13,658 bases of DNA from an uncultured Ruminococcus sp. (GCA_934476515.1 CAKSNZ010000042.1:1-13658), one strand, 5' to 3'; positions 1 to 6,638 are shown, numbered from the stretch's first letter. Translations and numbers: made by a program. Notes: a model not told the origin generated them from the letters alone.

Positions 1-85
1 TAACAATCCCTCAGTCGCTCTTTAAGAGTAAATTGTCATTCTTCCAATTTACGAGCGACAGCTCCCTTTACACAAGGAAGGCTGG
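1..85. repeat. Structured intergenic repeat-like element, degraded
   Basis: Arms GTCGCTC (14-20) and GAGCGAC (53-59) are exactly complementary and enclose a second pair, GTAAATTG (28-35) with CAATTTAC (45-52), giving a long interrupted hairpin. It is followed by GCTCCCTTTACACAAGGAAG, a weaker second hairpin with one or two mismatches. From memory, the CCTCAGTC ... GACAGCTCCCTT ... AAGG layout resembles a short palindromic repeat found in many copies in Faecalibacterium/Ruminococcus-type genomes. No coding sequence is seen here. The element may begin before the window. Family membership cannot be shown from one copy. Confidence 0.45.
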
Positions 86-185
86 ATGGTTTCTACTAAT
101 TCTAAATATCTACCACATAACAAGGCAAGTTCTAGCACTACAAACCCTAATTTATAAAACTGATTTATCTTACCCAAAAACAAAA

Positions 186-232
186 TAAAAATAAAAAAAC
201 AAAAGCCAAGGCAATTATATTGCTTTGGCTTT
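186..232 (-). terminator. Intrinsic terminator of leuA
   Basis: On the minus strand, AAAGCCAAAGCAA (220-232) can pair with TTGCCTTGGCTTT (202-214) around a short loop, with one A-C mismatch, followed by a TGTTTTTTT run (about 193-201). It lies about 55 bases after the leuA stop codon. The U-run is present only in the minus-strand direction, which fixes the orientation. Confidence 0.85.
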
Positions 233-288
233 GTATAAGAAATAAAATCAAAATTATTTCTTGTAATGTTTATTTATTTTCACAATAT

Positions 289-1974
289 TTATTTATCTTC
301 AGCTTCGTTTCTATTAATAGCGTTTAGCACACCTAGAATTGAGCTATAGTTAACGTTGTGGTCAATGCCAACACCAAAGATTCTCTTGTTTTCAGGTGTT
401 TCAAGTTCAATGTAAGAAACAGCCTGAGAGTCACTGCCTTCACTGATAGCATGCTGGCTATATGAACGGAATTTATATTGATCAATGCCAATCTTCTTTA
501 TAGCGTTGAAAAATGCATCAATAGGGCCGTTACCAACACCGGTCGTGTTTCTCTTATCAGTACCGTCAATTACAATAGTACCCTTAAAGTGAACATATTC
601 CTTGCCGTTTTCACTTTCTTCAAAGATACGGCTGTTTTCAATAACATACTTCTGTGGGTGTTCTAGATAGTTATCCTTAAATACTTCAAATAGTTCCTTT
701 GGTACAAGTTCTCTGCCTAGTTCATCACACTTAACCTGAACTAATGCACCAAATTCAGGATGCATTTTCTTTGGTAGTTCATAGCCGAAGTTGTGTTCCA
801 TAACATAAGCTGCACCACCCTTACCACTCTGTGAGTTAATACGAATGATAGGCTCATACTGTCTGCCAACATCAGCAGGGTCAATTGGAATATATGGTAC
901 TTCCCAGTAGTCTGAGTTAGTGTCTTTGCAATATTTAACACCTTTGTTGATAGCATCCTGATGGCTACCTGAGAAAGCAGTAAATACTAGTTCACCAATA
1001 TAAGGCTGTCTTTCACCAATCTTCATATTAGTGCATCTTTCAAAGATTTCCTTTAGCTTTGGTAGGTTAGAGAAATCAAGTTCAGGGTCAACACCCTGTG
1101 TGTACATATTTAGACCAACAGTAACAATGTCTAAGTTACCTGTTCTTTCACCGTTGCCAAATAGTGTACCTTCAACTCTTTCTGCACCTGCAAGTAAAGC
1201 AAGTTCTGTTGCAGCAACACCTGTACCTCTGTCGTTATGAGGATGAACTGAGATAATAGCACTTTCTCTGTTCTTTAGGTGCTTGATAAAGTATTCAATC
1301 TGATCTGCATATGTGTTAGGTGTACACATTTCTACTGTGTTAGGTAGGTTTAGAATAATAGGATTTTCAGGTGTACATTCAAGTTCATCCATAACCTTTT
1401 CACAGATTTTAACTGCATTGTCCATTTCTGTGCCACTAAAGCTTTCAGGACTGTATTCAAATCTAATATTTGTGTCACCGTCATAGTTGTCTGTTAGTTC
1501 TTTAATTAACTTTGCACCTTCAACAGCAATGTCAATGATACCATCCATATCTTTCTTAAATACAACTTTTCTCTGTAAAGTTGAAGTTGAATTGTAGAAG
1601 TGAACAATAACATTCTTAGCACCCTTAATAGCCTCGAATGTCTTTTTGATTAGGTGTTCTCTTGCTTGTACAAGAACCTGAATTGTAACATCATCAGGAA
1701 TATGGTTGCCCTCGATTAGTTCTCTACAGATTTCATATTCTGTTTCTGATGCTGATGGGAAACCAATTTCAATTTCTTTGAAACCCATATCACATAGTGC
1801 ATGGAAGAATTCCAGCTTTTCTTCTAGGTTCATAGGGTCAATCAGTGCCTGGTTGCCATCTCTTAGGTCAACACTACACCAAGTTGGAGCTTTTGTAATT
1901 ACTTTTGTAGGCCATTCTCTGTCCGGTAAATCAATCTGCTTAAAAGGAATATACTTTTTGTATCCTTCTTTCAT
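289..1974 (-). CDS. leuA: 2-isopropylmalate synthase
   Basis: This enzyme condenses acetyl-CoA with 2-oxoisovalerate, the first committed step of leucine synthesis, in the cytoplasm. The 561-residue product fits the long LeuA form. DLRDGNQ (residues 36-42) opens the HMGL-like TIM barrel with its metal-binding Asp, and HPHNDRG (244-250) supplies the metal-binding histidines. GTLFGNGERTGNLD (269-282) is typical of the family, and the C-terminal region (about 440-555) looks like the leucine-binding allosteric domain, with GNGPIDA at 481-487. The frame is open further upstream to 2070, but that stretch is T-box and terminator sequence. The ATG at 1974 is preceded by AGGAGG with about 8 bases spacing, so it is the better start. 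The gene stands alone, with no other leu or ilv genes beside it in the window. Regulation is by the upstream leucine T-box. The identity is clear from motifs and length. Confidence 0.96.
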   Translation of the reverse strand: MKEGYKKYIPFKQIDLPDREWPTKVITKAPTWCSVDLRDGNQALIDPMNLEEKLEFFHALCDMGFKEIEIGFPSASETEYEICRELIEGNHIPDDVTIQVLVQAREHLIKKTFEAIKGAKNVIVHFYNSTSTLQRKVVFKKDMDGIIDIAVEGAKLIKELTDNYDGDTNIRFEYSPESFSGTEMDNAVKICEKVMDELECTPENPIILNLPNTVEMCTPNTYADQIEYFIKHLKNRESAIISVHPHNDRGTGVAATELALLAGAERVEGTLFGNGERTGNLDIVTVGLNMYTQGVDPELDFSNLPKLKEIFERCTNMKIGERQPYIGELVFTAFSGSHQDAINKGVKYCKDTNSDYWEVPYIPIDPADVGRQYEPIIRINSQSGKGGAAYVMEHNFGYELPKKMHPEFGALVQVKCDELGRELVPKELFEVFKDNYLEHPQKYVIENSRIFEESENGKEYVHFKGTIVIDGTDKRNTTGVGNGPIDAFFNAIKKIGIDQYKFRSYSQHAISEGSDSQAVSYIELETPENKRIFGVGIDHNVNYSSILGVLNAINRNEAEDK

Positions 1975-1982
1975 AGGAAAAA

Positions 1983-1988
1983 CCTCCT
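1983..1988 (-). promoter_or_regulatory. Ribosome binding site fixing the leuA start
   Basis: Minus-strand AGGAGG lies about 8 bases before the ATG at 1974 and downstream of the T-box terminator. It rejects the longer in-frame start at 2070, which sits inside the T-box sequence itself. Confidence 0.85.
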
Positions 1989-2021
1989 TGTCTTTCGTAA
2001 AAAATAATACATAAAATACAT

Positions 2022-2048
2022 AAAAAAACGCCCCTAAAAATAGGGACG
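2022..2048 (-). terminator. T-box regulated terminator in the leuA leader
   Basis: On the minus strand, CGTCCCTA (2041-2048) pairs with TAGGGGCG (2029-2036) with one G-U pair around a TTTT loop, followed by TTTTTTT (2022-2028). It directly follows the T-box core and is the attenuator that competes with the antiterminator. It ends about 50 bases before the leuA start codon. Confidence 0.92.
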
Positions 2049-2286
2049 AACAAATAATCCGTGGTACCACCCAAGTTTAAGCATATGTCACCATATACTC
2101 CTTAAGAACTTCCAACAAAGTTCTGACCAATAACGAGGTCTGCCGTCTTGCCCTTATAAGACAAGAAACTCCGGGATGAGTTATACATATAAGTTTTGAC
2201 GTTGTTTTACACCAACCAACAACTCTCTTTGCTCTAAAACAAATATCTTTTTCCCTTCACAGTTTTTAAGGGTTATTTTTTTGTGT
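2022..2286 (-). promoter_or_regulatory. T-box riboswitch, leucine-specific, upstream of leuA
   Basis: The minus strand carries the T-box core GGGTGGTACCACGG (about 2059-2072). Its TGGT bulge would pair with the ACCA end of tRNA-Leu, discriminator A. Stem I begins near GAAGGGA. The specifier codon CUC (2178-2180) is followed by A and then UCCC, which can close the helix with GGGA. CUC encodes Leu, matching the downstream gene. A Stem III hairpin is formed by AGAACTT (2118-2124) with AAGTTCT (2105-2111), and AGAGAGTTG matches the usual lower Stem I signature. Uncharged tRNA-Leu should stabilise the antiterminator and permit leuA transcription. The transcript start near 2286 is inferred from the promoter. 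Confidence 0.94.
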
Positions 2287-2292
2287 AATACT

Positions 2293-2321
2293 ATTATATT
2301 AACGGGGAATAGGAATGTCAA
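2293..2321 (-). promoter_or_regulatory. Housekeeping promoter of the leuA T-box transcript
   Basis: The minus strand has a perfect -35 TTGACA (2316-2321) and a perfect -10 TATAAT (2293-2298) separated by exactly 17 bases. The predicted start, about 2286, immediately precedes T-box Stem I. A strong constitutive promoter fits control by attenuation. Confidence 0.92.
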
Positions 2322-2347
2322 GACTTTTATAAATATTATTACGGGTT

Positions 2348-2377
2348 TAGCCATATTTTTTGCAGTAAATATGGCTA
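2348..2377. repeat. 11-bp inverted repeat upstream of the leuA promoter
   Basis: TAGCCATATTT (2348-2358) is the exact reverse complement of AAATATGGCTA (2367-2377), with an 8-base loop. It lies about 27 bases upstream of the leuA -35 box in a divergent intergenic region and has no U-tail in either direction. It could be an operator or a chance hairpin. No known binding motif was recognised. Confidence 0.5.
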
Positions 2378-2624
2378 TATGTTTAAATTTTCCAAAAACC
2401 AACATAATTCATTGTTATATATTTGAATAGTTCTAATGTTGACATAAACGCAAAATAGCAATACAATATAAATAATTACGTTTTACTTTTATCAATGTAG
2501 TAAAATTATAAATAGTTCAATTATATAAGCAACTTGGAATTGTGTATAAAATTTTTACATAGATTTTAAGCTGTATTGACTATTATTACAATAATGAAAT
2601 TTTCTAAAAAAATTTGAAAAATTA
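2378..2624. other. AT-rich divergent spacer between leuA leader and sigma gene
   Basis: This stretch holds no open frame with a credible ribosome binding site and no RNA gene that can be recognised. A TTGACT at 2576-2581 has no acceptable -10 partner at 16-18 bases, so no housekeeping promoter is called for the sigma gene. Confidence 0.6.
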
Positions 2625-2654
2625 TGTAACCTTTTTGCAACTTGAAAAGTGTTA
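2625..2654 (+). promoter_or_regulatory. Predicted ECF sigma promoter of the sigma gene (autoregulation)
   Basis: TGTAACCTTTT (2625-2635), six unconserved bases, then TTGAAAAGTGTTA (2642-2654). The same two blocks with the same spacing recur at 3986-4015 before the leucine-rich-repeat gene. The AAC core of the first block is typical of ECF -35 elements, and the second block would contain the -10. The predicted start, near 2660, leaves a short leader to the TTG at 2677. Recognition by the sigma factor encoded here is an inference from autoregulation being usual for this family. Confidence 0.8.
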
Positions 2655-2676
2655 TAGATAAGAGAGGGTAAAGAAA

Positions 2677-3177
2677 TTGGAAGAGATATTGGATATTGAG
2701 AGCTTTGTAACTAAAGCTGTTAACGAATATTCCAGTACAATATATAAAGTTGCATTTCATATTACTTGCAACAAAGATGATGCCTATGATGTGTGTCAAG
2801 ATGTATTCCTAAGATTATTTAACAATTTTGAAAAAATTAAGGACGATGAACACCTAAAGGCTTGGCTCATTAGAGTTGCAGTAAATTGTGCAAAAAGCTA
2901 TTGTACTAAGGGATTTAAGAAAAACACAGTACCGATTGATGACATTAATGAGAATGAATTGATTGCTACAAAAGAGGAAGATAATACTATAGATAAGGTG
3001 CTTAAGCTACCGGAAAAATATCGTGTTGTTATTCATCTTTTTTATTATCAAGAAATGAGTGTTGAAGAAATTGCAGATACTTTACAAATTGGTAAATCAG
3101 CAGTTAAAACAAGATTATCAAGAGGAAGAAAGTTATTGGAAAAGATTATTAGAGAGGAGGAAGCTTTAGGTGGATAA
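2677..3177 (+). CDS. ECF-family RNA polymerase sigma factor
   Basis: The 166-residue product has the two-domain ECF layout and the usual length. Region 2 (about residues 16-80) includes DDAYDVCQDVFLRLF and the region 2.4-like HLKAWLIRVAVNCA. Region 4 (about 109-158) has LPEKYRVVIHLFYY followed by the helix-turn-helix MSVEEIADTLQIGKSAVKTR. It should direct RNA polymerase to a small set of promoters, probably those with the bipartite motif before this gene and before the repeat-protein gene. The start is TTG, with AGAGAGG about 9 bases before it. The last 8 bases overlap the next gene, so the two are probably translationally coupled. The inducing signal is not evident. Family assignment is firm; the exact ECF group is not determined. 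Confidence 0.95.
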   Translation: MEEILDIESFVTKAVNEYSSTIYKVAFHITCNKDDAYDVCQDVFLRLFNNFEKIKDDEHLKAWLIRVAVNCAKSYCTKGFKKNTVPIDDINENELIATKEEDNTIDKVLKLPEKYRVVIHLFYYQEMSVEEIADTLQIGKSAVKTRLSRGRKLLEKIIREEEALGG

Positions 3178-3889
3178 GTTTGATTTTGATTTATACAAAA
3201 AACAAAATGATGAGCTTGACTTAACAGAAAAGCAAAAACAAGACTTAATCAGTAATATCCTTGATAAGGAGAAAAGAGAAAATTTAAAGGTTATTGATTT
3301 CCCTACAGAAAAGCCTAAAATTTATAAATACAAAAGTCTGTTGACTATTGCAGCCGGTTTTGTAATTATTATTTCTATTGCTTTGTTAACAAACCTAGTG
3401 CCTAGTTTTCTTTCTTCTCAGAAGATGGATGAATTTTCTTTGGTTAATTCTCTTAGTGATAAGGATAAGAAAAGCATCCAAAAAGATATTATTGTTGAAT
3501 TTAAGGACAAAAAGTCCGGTAAAAAACGTGAGGTAGAAAGTAAACCACTTGACCTACAACTTAAAGGTAAGCATATTTCCAGAGTTGATGTTTATTCTTC
3601 CGGTAACAACTACATTGTGTTAAATAGTTATAGCAGTAAAACTGTTTATGCTGAGGCATCAACATCTTACAGTAACTTAGATTACAGTGATATTGATTTT
3701 CTTGGTTGGATGCCTTCAGACGAAAATATTCAATCTCTTAAGAATTTAGCTTCTCAGTCAACATCAGATGAATATTATAGATATATGTATGATACAATTT
3801 ATATGACAATCTATTTCTCAAATGGTGACACAATTAAGCAAAAGTTGGTTGTTTCTTATGATGACAACTATAATTATTCAATAGAATAA
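3170..3889 (+). CDS. Single-pass membrane protein, probable anti-sigma factor
   Basis: The 239-residue protein has a charged N-terminal cytoplasmic part (about 1-53), one hydrophobic segment (about 56-78, LLTIAAGFVIIISIALLTNL) and a C-terminal domain outside the membrane (about 80-239) rich in Tyr, Ser and Asp. A GTG start sits 9 bases after GAGGAGG and overlaps the sigma gene by 8 bases. Position, coupling and topology match ECF anti-sigma factors, which hold the sigma factor at the membrane until a signal arrives. The N-terminal part has no His or Cys, so the zinc-binding HxxxCxxC motif of ZAS anti-sigma factors is absent. No domain was recognised by sequence, so the function rests on context and topology. 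Confidence 0.75.
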   Translation: MDKFDFDLYKKQNDELDLTEKQKQDLISNILDKEKRENLKVIDFPTEKPKIYKYKSLLTIAAGFVIIISIALLTNLVPSFLSSQKMDEFSLVNSLSDKDKKSIQKDIIVEFKDKKSGKKREVESKPLDLQLKGKHISRVDVYSSGNNYIVLNSYSSKTVYAEASTSYSNLDYSDIDFLGWMPSDENIQSLKNLASQSTSDEYYRYMYDTIYMTIYFSNGDTIKQKLVVSYDDNYNYSIE

Positions 3890-3897
3890 AAGAAAAA

Positions 3898-3931
3898 AAG
3901 TTGCTCTACCTATGGTAGGGCAACTTTTTTA
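3898..3931 (+). terminator. Intrinsic terminator after the sigma/anti-sigma pair
   Basis: AGTTGCTCTACC (3899-3910) pairs with GGTAGGGCAACT (3914-3925), with one G-U pair and a TAT loop, followed by TTTTT. It starts 9 bases after the stop codon. It separates the pair from the repeat-protein gene, which therefore needs its own promoter. Confidence 0.92.
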
Positions 3932-3985
3932 TTACGTTTTCTCTGTAAATTGTCTATAATTGTGTTGAGTTACAAAGAAAAAATA

Positions 3986-4015
3986 TGTAACCTTTTAGGG
4001 GTTTGAAAAGTGTTA
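3986..4015 (+). promoter_or_regulatory. Predicted ECF sigma promoter of the leucine-rich-repeat gene
   Basis: TGTAACCTTTT (3986-3996), six unconserved bases, TTGAAAAGTGTTA (4003-4015). All 24 bases outside the spacer match the copy at 2625-2654, and the spacing is identical. It lies in the correct orientation 54 bases before the start codon. The match in a non-coding region after a terminator is best explained by shared recognition by the adjacent sigma factor. Confidence 0.82.
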
Positions 4016-4026
4016 CATATGTAACA
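4011..4026. promoter_or_regulatory. 16-bp perfect palindrome at the promoter start site, candidate operator
   Basis: TGTTACATATGTAACA reads identically on both strands. It overlaps the 3' end of the predicted -10 block and the likely transcription start. The equivalent position at the sigma promoter (2650-2665) is not palindromic. It may bind a repressor or be partly a by-product of the promoter sequence. Confidence 0.45.
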
Positions 4027-4068
4027 GAAAAAATGAAATAAATTTTCCTAAAGAAAGGACGAACAAAA

Positions 4069-5043
4069 ATGAAAAAAACAAACAAAGTATTATCTTTAAT
4101 TCTAGCCATTATTACAATCTTTAGTGCAATGAGTATTGTACCTATTACTGCAAGTGCAGAGGAAGTAACTACAACAACTGCTACAGAAGTAAAAATTATT
4201 GATAGTGGTGAGTGTGGTAAAAAAGCAAAGTGGAAAATCGACTCTAACGGACTTTTAACTGTTTACGGTAAGGGAGCTGTTGAGTATGATAAAAAATTAG
4301 CAGGATACATTGAAGGTAAGATTAAGGAAGTTAAAGTTCTTGACGGTATCACAAAGCTACCTTATCATATGTTCTCTGATAGCTTTAACCTAAAGAAGGC
4401 TACTATTGCTGACAGTGTAAAATCTCTTGGTGAGCTTATCTTCGGTTACTGTGGTAACTTAAAAACAGTAACAATCGGTAACGGCGTAACAAAGCTACCT
4501 TATGGTGCATTTGCAGATTGCTCTTCACTTAAAAGTGTAACACTTGGTACAGGCCTAAAGTCTTTACCTACAAATACTTTCGTAGGTTGTGAAAAGGTTA
4601 ATTCAATAACTATTCCTAAGAAAAACAAAAATCTATGTACAGTAGATAGTGTTATTTATTCTAAGAACAAAAAGATTCTTATCTACTATCCTCAGGGTAA
4701 GAAGAAAACAACATACTCTGTATTAAAGGGTACAAAAACTATTGAAAAGTTTGCTTTTGCTTATTCAGAAAACCTAAAGAAAGTAAATATTCCTACTACA
4801 GTAAATACAATTAAGAGCAAAGCATTTATCCATTGTAAGAATCTTAAGAAGTTAACTATTCCTAGTTCAGTTAAAACATTAGGCTCAAAGGCATATGGTT
4901 ATCAGTACAAGTATTATGCAGGTACATTTGGCGATGAAACTATTATTATCAAAACTAAGGGTTGTACAATTTACGGTAAAAAGGGAAGCACAGCTAATAA
5001 ATATAGCACTTCTAACAAAATTAAGTTTGTAAAGACTAAGTAA
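4069..5043 (+). CDS. Secreted BspA-like leucine-rich-repeat protein
   Basis: The 324-residue protein starts with a typical signal peptide (KK, hydrophobic core 8-24, probable cleavage after ASA at 28-30). A Thr-rich linker and the module SGECGKKAKWKIDSNGLLTV (46-65) follow. The latter is common at the front of clostridial LRR_5 proteins. Repeats of about 23 residues run from 88 to 275, for example TVTIGNGVTKLPYGAFADCS (134-153), with the frequent BspA interruption VDSVIYSKNKKILIYYPQGK at 192-211. The C-terminal GKKGSTANKYSTSNKIKFV resembles the usual end of such proteins. No LPxTG, dockerin or SLH anchor is seen, so it is probably released or loosely wall-bound. The family is linked to surface binding and adhesion; the ligand is unknown. 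AAAGGA lies 9 bases before the ATG. Expression is probably driven by the neighbouring ECF sigma factor. Confidence 0.9.
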   Translation: MKKTNKVLSLILAIITIFSAMSIVPITASAEEVTTTTATEVKIIDSGECGKKAKWKIDSNGLLTVYGKGAVEYDKKLAGYIEGKIKEVKVLDGITKLPYHMFSDSFNLKKATIADSVKSLGELIFGYCGNLKTVTIGNGVTKLPYGAFADCSSLKSVTLGTGLKSLPTNTFVGCEKVNSITIPKKNKNLCTVDSVIYSKNKKILIYYPQGKKKTTYSVLKGTKTIEKFAFAYSENLKKVNIPTTVNTIKSKAFIHCKNLKKLTIPSSVKTLGSKAYGYQYKYYAGTFGDETIIIKTKGCTIYGKKGSTANKYSTSNKIKFVKTK

Positions 5044-5050
5044 AAAATTT

Positions 5051-5092
5051 AACTCCTACCTTGACTACAAAGTTAAGGTAGGAGTTTTTCTT
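5051..5092 (+). terminator. Intrinsic terminator after the leucine-rich-repeat gene
   Basis: AACTCCTACCTTGAC (5051-5065) pairs with GTTAAGGTAGGAGTT (5072-5086), 15 pairs with one G-U, and is followed by TTTCTTTT. It starts 7 bases after the stop codon. Confidence 0.93.
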
Positions 5093-5143
5093 TTATAGGG
5101 TTATTATTCTGTTAGTAAATATATAGAAATAAGGTGAAAAATA

Positions 5144-5172
5144 TTGTAAAAAAGTAAAATACATTGTATAAT
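5144..5172 (+). promoter_or_regulatory. Housekeeping-type promoter of the NYN gene
   Basis: A -35-like TTGTAA (5144-5149) and a perfect -10 TATAAT (5167-5172) are separated by 17 bases. The predicted start, near 5179, leaves a leader of about 28 bases with AGGTGG before the ATG at 5207. Confidence 0.75.
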
Positions 5173-5206
5173 ATTATTGAAAATTTATTATTAAAGGTGG
5201 TATTTT

Positions 5207-6550
5207 ATGGAATTAATAAACGAACCAATTTATAAGGCCAGTCAGTCTAAGGTTTCTACTGTAGTAGCCTATCTGATAGGTGCTAAAGAAGATATGTTTA
5301 GCTACTATTCAGGTGACAGTATGGATATTATTGAAAAATTAAAGAATAATGATGACGCAATTATTTTAAGGTCATTATGTAATATTCGTACAAACCTAAT
5401 GCTACATTACCAATCAACTCAAGAAAGCATTTATTATTTTACAAACCTAGACAGACAAAGCTATTATGAAGAAGATGTAAAAATTCTAAGAAGTAAAGGC
5501 ATTGATATTGTCAAGGCTAATTGCAAGGTAAATTCTTATATTGCAAACATAAACGAACTTATTGCAAACAGAATAAATAATGTTAAGGACTTTTTCCCTG
5601 AATGGTTTAAGTGGGAATATATCAGAGAACTTTTTGTAATGCCAAAAGGTCAAAAGGAAGACAGAATTATGGCTGAGTCCAAGAAATTCTCTGCCAACAG
5701 AAACAACTATCCTTATCAAAGATATATTTATTGGAGACCTGTTGAAGAGGGTAATATCCTGTTTAATGATGAAAAATTTGCAATGATAATCTATAGACAG
5801 CATAACGAAGAATTCTCAGATATTTCTAAGGTTACAGATGCAAGTGATGTTATCAAAACCGATATTTATGACTTTATTCAGAATGGCGAAAAAGTTATGA
5901 TTGTGGTTGATTGTGAAAACAGTGACCCTATTAAACTTGCAAGTACCCTTACTCAGCTAAATGCAGATGAACTTTCCAAAATTTCTAAAATAGAATTATA
6001 CGATGACAAACATACTTCAAAAGCATGGAAGTACATCGGTACATTAACCGGTATCCCTGTTGAGCATAATGTAATTGAAAGAGTTAAGGAAGAAAAATCA
6101 TTGGTTGATATTAAAATGTCAGTGGGTATCTCAAAGGCTTATTTCCGTGACAATGTGGATTCATTTATTATGCTTTCAAGTGACTCAGACTTTTGGGGTG
6201 TTATCTCCTCAATTCCTGATGCAAAGTTCCTTGTTATGGTTGAACAAAGTAAGTGTGGACCTGATATTCTAAATGCATTTAAGGATAACGGTACATATTA
6301 TTGTTATATTGATGACTTTTCTACCGGCAATATTAAGGGCTTTAAGAATGCAATTCTTCGTTCAACTTTAGAAGAAAAGGTAGGTTCTCTTGTAAGTATT
6401 GACACAAAGGAGCTTGTAAATAATATTTTCCGTGAACTATATATGGATGTTGATGAAGCTGAAAAGAGAAATTTTTACGATAAGTATATTAAGAAAATGA
6501 GTCTTGCTATTGATAAGGACGGAATGATGACTATTAAAATTCCAAATTGA
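5207..6550 (+). CDS. NYN/PIN-like domain protein, putative ribonuclease with unrecognised N-terminal region
   Basis: The 447-residue soluble protein has a C-terminal half that fits the NYN (PIN-like) nuclease fold: VMIVVDCENSD (230-240), KSLVDIKMSVGISKA (297-311) and IMLSSDSDFWGVI (321-333). These place the expected acidic metal-binding residues at D235, E237, D301, D326 and D328, so the active site looks complete. Residues 1-225 contain no domain I recognise and are rich in Tyr, Asn and charged residues. Residues 390-447 form a further tail. By family, an endonuclease acting on RNA is the likeliest activity; this is inference and no substrate is known. The gene is monocistronic, with its own promoter and terminator, and faces a minus-strand gene. 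AGGTGG (5195-5200) precedes the ATG by 6 bases. No signal peptide or membrane segment is seen. Confidence 0.78.
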   Translation: MELINEPIYKASQSKVSTVVAYLIGAKEDMFSYYSGDSMDIIEKLKNNDDAIILRSLCNIRTNLMLHYQSTQESIYYFTNLDRQSYYEEDVKILRSKGIDIVKANCKVNSYIANINELIANRINNVKDFFPEWFKWEYIRELFVMPKGQKEDRIMAESKKFSANRNNYPYQRYIYWRPVEEGNILFNDEKFAMIIYRQHNEEFSDISKVTDASDVIKTDIYDFIQNGEKVMIVVDCENSDPIKLASTLTQLNADELSKISKIELYDDKHTSKAWKYIGTLTGIPVEHNVIERVKEEKSLVDIKMSVGISKAYFRDNVDSFIMLSSDSDFWGVISSIPDAKFLVMVEQSKCGPDILNAFKDNGTYYCYIDDFSTGNIKGFKNAILRSTLEEKVGSLVSIDTKELVNNIFRELYMDVDEAEKRNFYDKYIKKMSLAIDKDGMMTIKIPN

Positions 6551-6568
6551 TTTTAGTTTTCAATTTGG
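6542..6568. repeat. 9-bp inverted repeat spanning the NYN stop codon
   Basis: CCAAATTGA (6542-6550) is exactly complementary to TCAATTTGG (6560-6568), with a 9-base loop. The left arm is the end of the coding sequence. No U-tail follows, so it is not called a terminator; it might protect the mRNA end or be incidental. Confidence 0.45.
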
Positions 6569-6571
6569 TTT

Positions 6572-6610
6572 AATTGGATAAACAATTTAAAATAGCTTAT
6601 AATTAAATTA
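6572..6610. repeat. Single copy of a roughly 40-bp AT-rich intergenic repeat
   Basis: AATTGGATAAAC ... AATAGCTTATAATTAAAT resembles the tandem copies at 13341-13421, sharing the TGG(C)ATAAA and TAGCTTATAA-TAAAT blocks in the same order and spacing. As there, it sits between a stop codon and a hairpin terminator. Low base complexity makes the match less certain. Confidence 0.4.
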
Positions 6611-6638
6611 ACCGACCTACTTATGTGGGTCGGTTTTC
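6611..6638 (+). terminator. Intrinsic terminator after the NYN gene, possibly bidirectional
   Basis: ACCGACCTAC (6611-6620) pairs with GTGGGTCGGT (6625-6634), 10 pairs with one G-U, around a TTAT loop, followed by TTTCTT. In the reverse direction the stem is followed by TTAATTTAATT, so it may also stop transcripts from the converging minus-strand gene. Confidence 0.9.

Noticed and set aside
1031..1240. Open frames on the plus strand inside leuA (also 478-666 and 1706-2014).
   Set aside because: They are opposite-strand shadows of a well-conserved enzyme gene, with no ribosome binding sites and no recognisable protein.
1975..2070. In-frame N-terminal extension of leuA by 32 residues starting at 2070.
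   Set aside because: The extension is translated T-box core and terminator hairpin, and the strong ribosome binding site is just before 1974.
2181..2405. Open frame of 74 residues on the minus strand.
   Set aside because: It runs through the leuA promoter and T-box Stem I, and its product is low-complexity and hydrophobic.
2566..2799. Open frame of 77 residues on the minus strand.
   Set aside because: It overlaps the sigma gene and its promoter on the other strand; no ribosome binding site or similarity seen.
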